Assembly (NCBI GenBank): GCA_963668545.1
Contig: OY764868.1
Location: 1,984,001-2,048,000 of the forward strand
Direction of reading: 5' to 3'
Source of the DNA: G963662265 sp963668545
GTDB lineage: Bacteria > Spirochaetota > Spirochaetia > CADAEX01
DNA length: 64,000 nucleotides
Made by a program: the position numbers and the translations under genes. The stretch's first letter is position 1. Every line of letters starts with the position of its first letter. The notes below the pieces were generated by a model that was not told where the DNA came from, did not search any database, and saw only the letters and a list, made by a program, of their open reading frames with translations. This document shows positions 8,924 to 17,104 of this stretch, one piece after another.

Positions 8924-11900
8924 CTACAGCAGCCTGGTAAGCCGTTCCCTGATAAAAACCGATTTTTCCTTGAGACCTATAGTACCTGTTTCCATTTTCA
9001 GTATATTTGGTTTTGCAGGATCAAGCATGACCTTTCCCTGGCCTTCCTGTATTATCCTCATTACCTTGTCAACCGAAATTACAGAAACTTTGGCAAATGA
9101 TATTTCTATTATTCCCCTTCTTTCCCTGAGAGATGAGATATAAAGCTTTTTGCAGATTATCCTTATCTCGGCAAGTGAGAGTAAACTCTCGACTTCATCA
9201 GGAAGGGGACCGAACCTGTCTTCAAGGACAGCAGAAAGCCTGTTTAGCTCTTCATCCGAGGAAATGGATGCTATCCCCTTGTATACTTCCATCTTTTCAA
9301 GCTGGTCAGAGATATAGCTGTCAGGGATATATCCTGAGTATTCAAGTTCAAGATAAACCTCCGGTGCTTCCTCTTCCCTTCCCTCCTTGTCAAGCTCCCT
9401 GACAGCCTCATCAAGTATCCTCAGGTACATGTCAAATCCCACAGAGGCGATCTCTCCGCTCTGCTGCTTCCCGAGAAGGTTTCCCGCGCCCCGTACTTCG
9501 AGGTCTTTCATTGCTATCTTGAACCCTGATCCCAGTTCAGTATTATCTGATATTATCTGAAGCCTTTTTAATGCAATTTCAGAAAGCGATCTGTTCTCAG
9601 GATACATTAGGTATGCGTATGCAAGCCTGTCAGATCTTCCGACCCTTCCCCTCAGCTGGTAAAGCTGTGATATACCGTACATATCAGCCCGGTCAATAAT
9701 AATTGTATTTACATTGGGAATATCAATCCCGTTTTCCACAATTGTTGTCGAAACAAGGACATGAGCGCCGTGATGGATAAACCTCTTCATTGTATCTTCT
9801 ATCTGTGTGGAACTCATTCTTCCATGAGCTGTTTCAATCATCAGTTCAGGCATAAGTTTCTGCAGAAACAGCCTGATATTATCAAGGCTTTCAATCCTGT
9901 TGTGAAGGTAGAAAACCTGCCCCCCCCTTTCAACTTCCCTTCTGACAGCCTTAACCACAGCATCTTCATTGAATTCCTGAACAAATGTCTCAATAGGTCT
10001 TCTGTTATATGGAGGTGTTTCAAGAATAGACATGTCCCTTATTTTCAGGAGAGACATATGGAGAGTCCTCGGTATTGGAGTTGCGGAGAGGGCAAGGCTG
10101 TCTATGGAGTTTTTTATCTCTTTCATCCTCTCCTTGTCCTTTACACCGAAACGCTGTTCCTCATCTATTATCATAAGTCCGGGGTTCTTCATAACAACAT
10201 CCTTCTGGATAAGGCGGTGCGTTCCAACTACAATATCGACACTCCCATCTTCGAGCCCCTTAAGAACCTCTTTCTGTTCCTTTTTTGCCACAAAACGGGA
10301 CATCATCCTGATCTCGATAGGAAAGTTCTCAAACCGCTCTTTCATATTGTCATAATGCTGCTCTGCGAGAATTGTTGTAGGAGCAAGAAAAATCACCTGG
10401 CGCCCTGCAGATGCTGCCTTGAAAGCTGCCCTCATTGCAATTTCAGTCTTGCCGTAGCCTACATCACCGCAGATAAGCCTGTCCATGGGACGTGGAGCCT
10501 CCATATCTGACTTAACATCTTCAATACATTTAAGCTGGTCTTCTGTTTCCTGATAGGGGAAGGTTGCTTCAAATTCCATCTGCCAGTCTGAATCCTTTGG
10601 AAATGAAAATCCCTGTGCTTTCTTCCGTTTCGAATAAAGCCTGATAAGTTTATCAGCTATATCCTCTGCAGCCTTCTTAACCTTGTTTTTCCTGTTTTCC
10701 CAGGATTTTCCACCTATTTTGTCAAGACGGGGACTAGACCCCTCGCTTCCGATATATCTCTGTACAAGGTTTACCTGTTCAATAGGAATGAATATTGTCT
10801 CTTCATCAGCATATTCCAGTTCTATATAATCCCTTTCTGTACCTGCTGCCCTGATCCTGTCGATTCCGAGGAATTTACCTATACCGTAGTTTATATGAAC
10901 AACATAATCACCCGGATTGAGGTCAACAAATGAATCAATTACCTGGCTTGTGCTTTTCTTAACAGAAGATGGAATCCGTTTCTTTCTCCCGAAAATCTCG
11001 CTTTCCTGAACAGCCATTATCTTCAGATCGGGAAGAACAAAGCCTGAAGTAATTGAACCGGAAATAACATTGATGTCAAAATCCTTAAGTATATTTTCTA
11101 TTCTGGTTTTCTGGGAATCGGAAGAGGAAAAAAGATATATTTTATATCCTGATCCGATAAGACGTGAAAACTCATCTTTCACATACTGGAAATTCCCGAA
11201 AAAAGACCTCCCGGGTTCATAGTTGTACCTGATAAGGTTTGGTATATCGGATTTTCCGAGTATCGGGAGAATAATTTTCCTTTCCGTGCTGTTTATTGCC
11301 TTCCTGTAATCAGGGAGAAGATCCTCTGGGGGGATGGGATTAAGCTTTCTTCCCCCTGCTCTTCTGTATAGTTCGGTAAACTCTTTTTCAACAGATTCGC
11401 TGCTGCTGTCCAGAAGCTCTGAATCAACATACACAACTGTTAAATCCGCACCGGAATAATCAGTTATCAGACTTTTTGTATCAAAAGCAAAGGGAAAACA
11501 GTATTCCTCCCCTTTTACAGTCCTGAATTCTTTCAGCTGCATGATCTTTTCATCAGTTAAAAGAGATTTACAGGATATTTCCTCTAAAAGCTCATCTTTC
11601 CAGATTATTTCCCGTGAAGGTTCAATATATATTTCATCAGTCTTGCCCGTAGAACTCTGGGTAAACGGATCAAAATATTTTATCTCCTCAACTTCATCAA
11701 AACTGAAAACAATCCTGACAGCCTCATCCATACCATGCATGAATATATCAAGTACTTCTCCCCTGACAGCAAACTCTCCGTGAACACTGACCCGGGGGAC
11801 TCTCAGGTAGCCTGATTCCTGAAGCTTTTTTTCAAGACCGGGGATATCTATTTCATGTCCCCTGCTGATTTTTATTATATACTCTTCAATGAATTCCTTC

Positions 11901-12310
11901 GGAGGCAGATATGACAGATATCCTTTCAGCGAAGTCACAATAATATTTTTCTCACCTTTTTTTTTCCTGATTATTCTGCCAATTGCGGAAATTCTTTCTC
12001 CGAATACTTTAGGTGACGGGGAATCCTCGCCATAGGGAAGAGTTTCCCATGAGGGGAACCGGACAGCTGTTTCATCAAGTATTTTTGTATCCTGGTAAAA
12101 AATTCTCGCTTCATTTTCAGTAGGAAAAACAACCAGTATGTCCCCTTTTGTATAATTTTTAAGATCACATATAACAGAAGCCAGAACAGTTCCCCTGATA
12201 TTTCCCAGATGCAGCGGAAATTTCCTGTCAATAAACTGTTTTATTAGATCTTTATGCGGCTGAGTGTTTTTGAGTGCTTTTATTAATTCATTTAAAAATA
12301 ATGTTATCAT
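8924..12310 (-). CDS. mfd: Transcription-repair coupling factor
   Basis: An 1128-residue Mfd, which pushes stalled RNA polymerase off damaged DNA and recruits UvrA. The UvrB-like N-terminal part covers about residues 1-330; the RNA-polymerase-interacting (CarD-like) domain lies near 470-540 (PGDYVVHINYGIGKFLG); the RecG-like helicase follows with Walker A GDVGYGKTE and the DEEQ box in IIDEEQRFGV; motif VI is QLRGRVGRS; the TRCF C-terminal domain covers the last ~150 residues. Length is typical. The start at 12310 is an ATG with CGGA upstream. It diverges from the secreted-protein gene at 12449. Confidence 0.98.
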   Translation of the reverse strand: MITLFLNELIKALKNTQPHKDLIKQFIDRKFPLHLGNIRGTVLASVICDLKNYTKGDILVVFPTENEARIFYQDTKILDETAVRFPSWETLPYGEDSPSPKVFGERISAIGRIIRKKKGEKNIIVTSLKGYLSYLPPKEFIEEYIIKISRGHEIDIPGLEKKLQESGYLRVPRVSVHGEFAVRGEVLDIFMHGMDEAVRIVFSFDEVEEIKYFDPFTQSSTGKTDEIYIEPSREIIWKDELLEEISCKSLLTDEKIMQLKEFRTVKGEEYCFPFAFDTKSLITDYSGADLTVVYVDSELLDSSSESVEKEFTELYRRAGGRKLNPIPPEDLLPDYRKAINSTERKIILPILGKSDIPNLIRYNYEPGRSFFGNFQYVKDEFSRLIGSGYKIYLFSSSDSQKTRIENILKDFDINVISGSITSGFVLPDLKIMAVQESEIFGRKKRIPSSVKKSTSQVIDSFVDLNPGDYVVHINYGIGKFLGIDRIRAAGTERDYIELEYADEETIFIPIEQVNLVQRYIGSEGSSPRLDKIGGKSWENRKNKVKKAAEDIADKLIRLYSKRKKAQGFSFPKDSDWQMEFEATFPYQETEDQLKCIEDVKSDMEAPRPMDRLICGDVGYGKTEIAMRAAFKAASAGRQVIFLAPTTILAEQHYDNMKERFENFPIEIRMMSRFVAKKEQKEVLKGLEDGSVDIVVGTHRLIQKDVVMKNPGLMIIDEEQRFGVKDKERMKEIKNSIDSLALSATPIPRTLHMSLLKIRDMSILETPPYNRRPIETFVQEFNEDAVVKAVRREVERGGQVFYLHNRIESLDNIRLFLQKLMPELMIETAHGRMSSTQIEDTMKRFIHHGAHVLVSTTIVENGIDIPNVNTIIIDRADMYGISQLYQLRGRVGRSDRLAYAYLMYPENRSLSEIALKRLQIISDNTELGSGFKIAMKDLEVRGAGNLLGKQQSGEIASVGFDMYLRILDEAVRELDKEGREEEAPEVYLELEYSGYIPDSYISDQLEKMEVYKGIASISSDEELNRLSAVLEDRFGPLPDEVESLLSLAEIRIICKKLYISSLRERRGIIEISFAKVSVISVDKVMRIIQEGQGKVMLDPAKPNILKMETGTIGLKEKSVFIRERLTRLL

Positions 12311-12448
12311 ATTTTTTTCCGAAAATTATTATAAGGATACCCTGATATCCTAATTATTAAGGGTTTTTCCACGTAATATCAAATAATCAGGATCAAACAA
12401 CCTAAAGATCCTGTTAACAATAGTTCCCTTAATTCAGGAGATTAAAAA

Positions 12449-13405
12449 TTGAAAAAAATATCAATATCAATAATTCTGTTATTATTTACCGCAGCTGAAA
12501 TTTTTTCTGTTTCAGGAGATATTACATGCAAAATCCGTTACTATAATAAAAAAATATATTATACAGGCGATAATGTCACGCTGAGAGTTGAACTTTTTAA
12601 CAATTCAACAGAAAATTTCACTTTTCAGGTGGCAGAACCCAGACACTACAACATTAAGATAACTCTGAAAGACCTTACCGGCAGGGAACTTGCAGATCAT
12701 TACAACTTCAGCAGGGAAGTAAATTCTGTCCAGCATGTTTACTACAGAAACATGACTATCCAGCCTGGAGAATTCTTTGCTTTCAATGTTTTTCTTGATG
12801 ACATGGTTGATATAAATGAAGCAGGTCTCTATTTCATTCAGCTGGATTTTTATCCCGGAATAGGCCTTTCAAAACAGCCTATAAAATCAAATATACTGGA
12901 CCTTTCCATACGACCTGATATCGGAGCATCGGAATACCAGAGAGTAATTGATGAAAAGACAGGTGAAATCCTCAGAAAGGAAAAAAAGGGTCCTGATGAA
13001 GTAGTCGAATACATGCTTAAATCTCTTCAGAAATCAGAGTATGAAAAATATTTCCTTTATCTTGATCTTGAAAAACTGATGCTTAAATCAGAGAGCAAAA
13101 GGGAAATATACAACAGGATGTCTGAATCAGAACGGATTTCAATGATAGAAGAATACAGGGATAATCTACTGAAACTGATGCAGACAGATTACAGAACTGC
13201 AGACAGCGAAGATATAATATATGTACCGGTAAGTTACACAATCAATAAAACATGGTATACTCAGAATCGCGGTGAGGTTATTGTAACTGAGAAATTCAGA
13301 TATGAAGATCTCACCGAGATAAAAGAATATACATACAGACTCACTAAAAATGATGACATCTGGATGATAACTGATTATATTGTTATCAACAAAGGAACAG
13401 AATGA
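12449..13405 (+). CDS. Secreted protein of unknown function, start TTG
   Basis: A 318-residue protein beginning with a cleavable signal peptide (MKKISISIILLLFTAAEIFS). The start is TTG, supported by CAGGAG (12435-12440) eight bases upstream. Residues about 25-150 look like an immunoglobulin-like beta-sandwich (GDNVTLRVELFNNS, PGEFFAFNVFLDD), as in proteins that measure or bind extracellular ligands; residues 170-318 are charged and mainly alpha/beta with no motif I recognise. Its stop codon overlaps the start of the PilZ gene in ATGA, so the two are translationally coupled. Function is unknown; the coupling hints at an envelope or surface role connected to c-di-GMP. Confidence 0.75.
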   Translation: MKKISISIILLLFTAAEIFSVSGDITCKIRYYNKKIYYTGDNVTLRVELFNNSTENFTFQVAEPRHYNIKITLKDLTGRELADHYNFSREVNSVQHVYYRNMTIQPGEFFAFNVFLDDMVDINEAGLYFIQLDFYPGIGLSKQPIKSNILDLSIRPDIGASEYQRVIDEKTGEILRKEKKGPDEVVEYMLKSLQKSEYEKYFLYLDLEKLMLKSESKREIYNRMSESERISMIEEYRDNLLKLMQTDYRTADSEDIIYVPVSYTINKTWYTQNRGEVIVTEKFRYEDLTEIKEYTYRLTKNDDIWMITDYIVINKGTE

Positions 13406-14127
13406 AAATACTGGTTGTAGCGGAAAAAGAGAAAATAATTGAACCAATAAAAAAACACCTACCACCGCTTGGTTTTGATTTTATCTTCTATACAAATCCT
13501 ATAAAGGCAATGGATAATTTATACGAAATATCTCCTGAACTCATAATATTCAGCGCAGAGGATTACCCGAGACACTGGAAACCGTTTCTTAAAGTTCTCA
13601 GGGGGTTTTTTTCTCATGAGAAATGTGTATTCATTCTGCTGAAAACCTCATACTTTTCACTTGAGGATGCAGAAAAATCAACTTTTCTCGGTGTTAACGG
13701 CCTTGTTGATGAAGACCTTGATGAATATGCACTTATTGACAGACTGAAGGGAATATTTTCAAGATATATTCTGCCTCGGGAAACAAGAAGATACAGAAGA
13801 TATTTTGTAACAGAGTATGACAATGTCAGCTTTCTTTTCAATCATCCAGATACCCTTGAACTTATTTCAGGAAAGGTTGTTGAAATATCAGCAAAAGGAG
13901 CAACAATACTAATTCCTGAACAGTTCATCAACCAGTTCGGACAGGGTAGCAGGCTGAAGCTCTGTTCATTGAAAATTGAAGAAAAGATTATTACAATAGA
14001 CTGTACTGTTTTAAGATCAGATTTCTATACAACCTTAATTTTTGAGACAATTCAGCCTGATGAAATGCAGGATATTTCCACTTATTTTGAAAACAGGGTA
14101 TTCAGAGAACTTAAAAGGAATGCTTAA
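13402..14127 (+). CDS. PilZ-domain protein with receiver-like N-terminus
   Basis: This 241-residue protein has an N-terminal receiver-like fold (MKILVVAEKEK, residues 1-115) in which the phosphoacceptor aspartate is not evident: the expected strand reads LIIFSAEDYP. It is followed by a PilZ domain (about 130-230) with an arginine-rich RETRRYRRY segment and EISAKGA, close to the RxxxR and D/NxSxxG signatures that bind c-di-GMP. It probably reads c-di-GMP and passes the signal to a protein partner. The ATG sits in the stop of the preceding gene (ATGA), and its own last eight bases overlap the radical SAM gene. An unphosphorylatable receiver is an inference. Confidence 0.75.
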   Translation: MKILVVAEKEKIIEPIKKHLPPLGFDFIFYTNPIKAMDNLYEISPELIIFSAEDYPRHWKPFLKVLRGFFSHEKCVFILLKTSYFSLEDAEKSTFLGVNGLVDEDLDEYALIDRLKGIFSRYILPRETRRYRRYFVTEYDNVSFLFNHPDTLELISGKVVEISAKGATILIPEQFINQFGQGSRLKLCSLKIEEKIITIDCTVLRSDFYTTLIFETIQPDEMQDISTYFENRVFRELKRNA

Positions 14128-15139
14128 AAGGGATTCAGAAACAGACCAAAGTCCGCTTTTTCTAATCAAGAATATTTATGATAAAACAGGGGAATCTCTT
14201 CAGTGTATGCTCTGTCCCCACAGATGCATAATAAAAAAAGACAAATTCGGATTATGCCTGGTCAGGGGCAACATGTCCGGATCACCTTCAATTCCTTTCT
14301 ACGGAAAACTGTCCGCACTTGCACTTGATCCGATAGAAAAAAAACCGTTATATCATTTTTATCCAGGAAGCATGATACTTTCAGCCGGTTTTTTCGGCTG
14401 CAACCTCAAATGTCCTTTCTGCCAGAATTATTCAATATCAGCAAAAACCGATATGAATTATGATACATATTCTCCGGAGTTTGTTCTTTCACTGATAAGG
14501 AAACAGGGGGGAATAGGCCTTGCATACACCTATTCAGAACCTGCAGTTCATATAGAGTGGGTAACTGAAACAGCAAAACTTCTAAAAGAAAACAAATTTA
14601 AAAACGTAATTGTCACAAACGGTATGATAAATGAAGAGCCAGCGGATTATCTTCTTGAAAATATTGATGCAGCAAATATTGACCTTAAATCCAATAATAC
14701 TGAATTCTACCGTAAAGAACTGAACGGGGACCTTGAAACTGTTAAAAATTTCATCATGAAAGCAGCATCAAAGATACATGTAGAAATAACAACACTTGTA
14801 ATACCGGGAAAAAATGACTCAGAAGAAGAGATAATGGAATCAGCCTCTTTTATCGCTTCAATAAATAAAAATATCCCCTATCATCTCTCATGCTATTTTC
14901 CATCCTATAAATACACAATACCCCCTACTCCCGCCTCCAGAGTCACTGCCCTTGCAAAACTTGCATCAGAAAAGCTTAACTATGTTTACACAGGGAATAC
15001 CGGTTATCGGGATTCATATACAAGATGCCCCTCATGCGGGGAAATACTTGTAAGCAGAACAGGCTACTCTGCACATATATCAAATCTGCAAGATAAAAAA
15101 TGCATTAAATGCGGCTGTGAAACAGGTATTATCACTTAA
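14120..15139 (+). CDS. amrS: AmmeMemoRadiSam-system radical SAM enzyme (AmrS-like)
   Basis: A 339-residue enzyme with the radical SAM triad in CNLKCPFCQN (C-x3-C-x2-C). It also has the family's N-terminal pair CMLCPHRC and GLC, the SIPFYGKLSALALDP segment, and C-terminal RCPSCGE and CIKCG cysteines that may hold zinc. This is the radical SAM member of the AmmeMemoRadiSam set, related to the pyruvate-formate-lyase activase group. The usual partners (Memo, AMMECR1) are not in this window. The ATG at 14120 is preferred; an in-frame extension to 14042 would lie deep inside the PilZ gene. The reaction of this family is not established. Confidence 0.85.
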   Translation: MLKRDSETDQSPLFLIKNIYDKTGESLQCMLCPHRCIIKKDKFGLCLVRGNMSGSPSIPFYGKLSALALDPIEKKPLYHFYPGSMILSAGFFGCNLKCPFCQNYSISAKTDMNYDTYSPEFVLSLIRKQGGIGLAYTYSEPAVHIEWVTETAKLLKENKFKNVIVTNGMINEEPADYLLENIDAANIDLKSNNTEFYRKELNGDLETVKNFIMKAASKIHVEITTLVIPGKNDSEEEIMESASFIASINKNIPYHLSCYFPSYKYTIPPTPASRVTALAKLASEKLNYVYTGNTGYRDSYTRCPSCGEILVSRTGYSAHISNLQDKKCIKCGCETGIIT

Positions 15140-15276
15140 AAAGTAATATTTCATACATTTTCTTATATCATTATCCCAAATCTGAGAAGGCATACTGTAT
15201 TATTAAACCATGTTTTTTATTATAAATAATTCAGATTTCGTGTATCAAAACCATACATATTTTTGATTAAAACCTG

Positions 15277-15305
15277 TTGACACTTTTTTCTAATTTGGTT
15301 ATTGT
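15277..15305 (+). promoter_or_regulatory. Sigma-70-type promoter for tRNA-Asn
   Basis: TTGACA (15277-15282), a 17-base spacer and TATTGT (15300-15305) lie 17 bases before the mature tRNA 5' end. The -35 box is a perfect consensus. Confidence 0.8.
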
Positions 15306-15321
15306 AACTCAACATTGATGA

Positions 15322-15394
15322 TCCCCTGTAGCTCAGTTGGTAGAGCGGGTGACTGTTAATCACTAGGTCGGCAGTTCGAGTCTGTCCGGGGGAG
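15322..15394 (+). tRNA. tRNA-Asn (anticodon GTT)
   Basis: A complete cloverleaf of 73 bases. The acceptor arm is TCCCCTG (15322-15328) with CGGGGGA (15387-15393) and discriminator G. The D arm contains AGCTCAGTTGGTAGAGC. The anticodon stem GGTGA/TCACT encloses CTGTTAA, giving anticodon GTT. The T arm contains GTTCGAGTC. CCA is not encoded. A strong promoter lies just upstream and a hairpin terminator at 15505. Confidence 0.97.
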
Positions 15395-15438
15395 CTTTTA
15401 TTTTACATCATTGCTTAGCTTGAAAGATACTTAAAAAA

Positions 15439-15496
15439 TCAGTCATCTTTGTTTTACATTTGTAGATATCTGTTGAATCAGACATCTTTGTTTTAC
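15439..15496. repeat. 19-base near-perfect direct repeat after the tRNA gene
   Basis: Two copies (15439-15457 and 15478-15496), both ending CATCTTTGTTTTAC, differ at one position and are 39 bases apart. They lie within the presumed 3' trailer of the tRNA transcript. No gene is visible between 15395 and 15635. Confidence 0.7.
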
Positions 15497-15504
15497 TTGA
15501 AAAG

Positions 15505-15543
15505 GCTTCTGTTTATTCCTCCGGAACATTCAGAAGCATTTTT
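15505..15543 (+). terminator. Terminator downstream of tRNA-Asn
   Basis: GCTTCTG (15505-15511) pairs with CAGAAGC (15531-15537), followed by A and seven T residues. It is 110 bases after the tRNA, so the primary transcript would carry a long trailer. Confidence 0.7.
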
Positions 15544-15587
15544 TTATTTAAAGAATATGCAAATTCACTAAATCAAAATATTTAATA

Positions 15588-15621
15588 TATTTAAAAGGGC
15601 TGAAAACAGCCCTTTTAAAAC
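15588..15621 (-). terminator. Symmetric terminator ending the exported-protein operon
   Basis: AAAAGGGCTG and CAGCCCTTTT form a perfect ten-base-pair stem around AAAA, with T/A runs on both sides. It lies 16 bases beyond the stop codon of the minus-strand lipoprotein gene and could act in both directions. Confidence 0.85.
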
Positions 15622-15635
15622 AAACTGAAAAGAGT

Positions 15636-16382
15636 TTATTCAGGATCTTCCACAAGAAGTACTTCTAGTAAGTTATCATCACCCGGCTCAATAAGGAAAG
15701 GCTGGTTGGATATTCTACTGCCATTTTTTTCCCAAACTGTGGTAGAACCTGACAGTGTAGGATTTCCTCCTGATTCAGAATAATCCCATTCATTAAAATA
15801 GTACCACCCCTTTCCAACATCTGAAGCTATTCCGGGATGTCCTCCGGTGTAATAATCCGGGTCATAATACTTCATTTCCATGTAAACATCTGTGTCCTGA
15901 TCAAAATCATCAAAGGAATCAATCCTTTCATGAAATATCATTACATAGAGAAAATATTCCTTGTCAGCAGGAATTCCGGGAACAACAAACTCTCCTGTAT
16001 TTCCCCCGCTGTAATCCATTTTAAACTGGTAGAAAAACCTTCCCCCGTCAAACCGAACTGCCCCTTTGGTAAGCATATCTTCAAGCATCTCATCAGCTTC
16101 TTCCTCATATGAATCACTTAATGACTGATTATATTCAGGATTTAAATCATCACCGTAGAAGTCTTCCTTATCATAAAGCCTCAGCATGTCTCTCAGCTGA
16201 TTTTCAAATGCAGCATCAAGTACAACACAGACAACCCATATTTCATCACCTGAATTTGCTTTTGCAGGCAGGGTGGCATTTAAGGAAAGCGTTCCTGAAT
16301 CCGGTGAAATCATCTGGTAACAGCTGCTTAAAATAAATATTGTTATACTTAAAAATAGTATTTTTGATAGATTTTTATACAT
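15636..16382 (-). CDS. Lipoprotein of unknown function
   Basis: A 248-residue lipoprotein with lipobox LSSC (cysteine about residue 21). The second ATG (16382) is chosen because GAGGG lies six or seven bases upstream of it, whereas it is too close to the ATG at 16388. The mature part is acidic and rich in Tyr, Gly and Asp and reads like a beta-sandwich with prealbumin-like strands (GDEIWVVCVVLD, GEFVVPGIPADKEYFLYVMIF). It is the last gene of a four-gene operon of exported proteins, ten bases after the FecR gene. No enzymatic motif is seen. Placement suggests a surface or periplasmic partner of the FecR and barrel proteins. Confidence 0.75.
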   Translation of the reverse strand: MYKNLSKILFLSITIFILSSCYQMISPDSGTLSLNATLPAKANSGDEIWVVCVVLDAAFENQLRDMLRLYDKEDFYGDDLNPEYNQSLSDSYEEEADEMLEDMLTKGAVRFDGGRFFYQFKMDYSGGNTGEFVVPGIPADKEYFLYVMIFHERIDSFDDFDQDTDVYMEMKYYDPDYYTGGHPGIASDVGKGWYYFNEWDYSESGGNPTLSGSTTVWEKNGSRISNQPFLIEPGDDNLLEVLLVEDPE

Positions 16383-16392
16383 AAACATACCC

Positions 16393-17088
16393 TCATGAAC
16401 CTGAATAGGTCCAATTGATCTTTACACTGCCGTATTCAACACCTGAGACACTTCCTGCTCCGGTTGTATCAATGTAGATACCCCCTGAACCTGACAATAT
16501 ATCACCTGTATCAGAACTTACTCTAAGATCAGATTCCCTGCCGGTTAAACCTCCAGAGGGGGGGGTGTTGCCTGAAAATGAACCTGATTCCCCTCCCCTG
16601 TAGCTTGCTGAGTGATTGTTTTTATTGCTTACAACGACCCGACCGTTTTCAACTTTTATGTTAACTCCGTCAAAACTGAAACGGGTACCCCTTACAGCAG
16701 CAGTTGACACCGGAGTTCTTATTGTAAAATCATGCTTGAGTCCTTCAGATGTTTTGACATCTGCCTGTATCCTTCCAAGCCTCAGGTTCAGGTCTGTCTT
16801 AACAGTTTTATTATTTTCTGAAAGTTCTTTAATGCTCATTCGTGTAAGCTGTTTAACAAGTATTTCTGAATTCCCGAGATCTATTACCGCCTCAGATTTG
16901 AAACCGGTTGATATAACTGCTCCCAGCGGGACATTCATCCCTTCTGATACAGAATTCCAGGCGCCGGCCCCTTCCCTATACTGCACATTGCCCTTAACAG
17001 AAGTGATAACAACTGTATTTGCTGCAGCAGATACCAGGGAAGCGGAGATTATTATAAAAAATAATATAACAGGTATTCTTCTAATCAT
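16393..17088 (-). CDS. Secreted FecR-domain protein
   Basis: A 231-residue protein with a signal peptide ending near AAA and a FecR domain at about residues 25-150: VKGNVQYREGAGAWNSV, GAVISTGFKSEAVIDLG and the family phrase TPVSTAAVRGTRF. The C-terminal 80 residues are rich in Gly and Ser. No membrane segment or anti-sigma N-terminus is present, so it is not a classical FecR sigma regulator; FecR domains of this secreted type occur in many spirochaete envelope proteins and may bind polysaccharide or partner proteins. AGGAGG precedes the ATG by eight bases, and the barrel gene ends 16 bases upstream. Confidence 0.8.
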   Translation of the reverse strand: MIRRIPVILFFIIISASLVSAAANTVVITSVKGNVQYREGAGAWNSVSEGMNVPLGAVISTGFKSEAVIDLGNSEILVKQLTRMSIKELSENNKTVKTDLNLRLGRIQADVKTSEGLKHDFTIRTPVSTAAVRGTRFSFDGVNIKVENGRVVVSNKNNHSASYRGGESGSFSGNTPPSGGLTGRESDLRVSSDTGDILSGSGGIYIDTTGAGSVSGVEYGSVKINWTYSGS

Positions 17089-17104
17089 TTTTAAAACCTC
17101 CTGT

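Noticed and set aside
9761..10510. 249-residue frame antisense to mfd
   Set aside because: It lies inside the conserved helicase region of mfd on the other strand and has no family likeness; a shadow frame.
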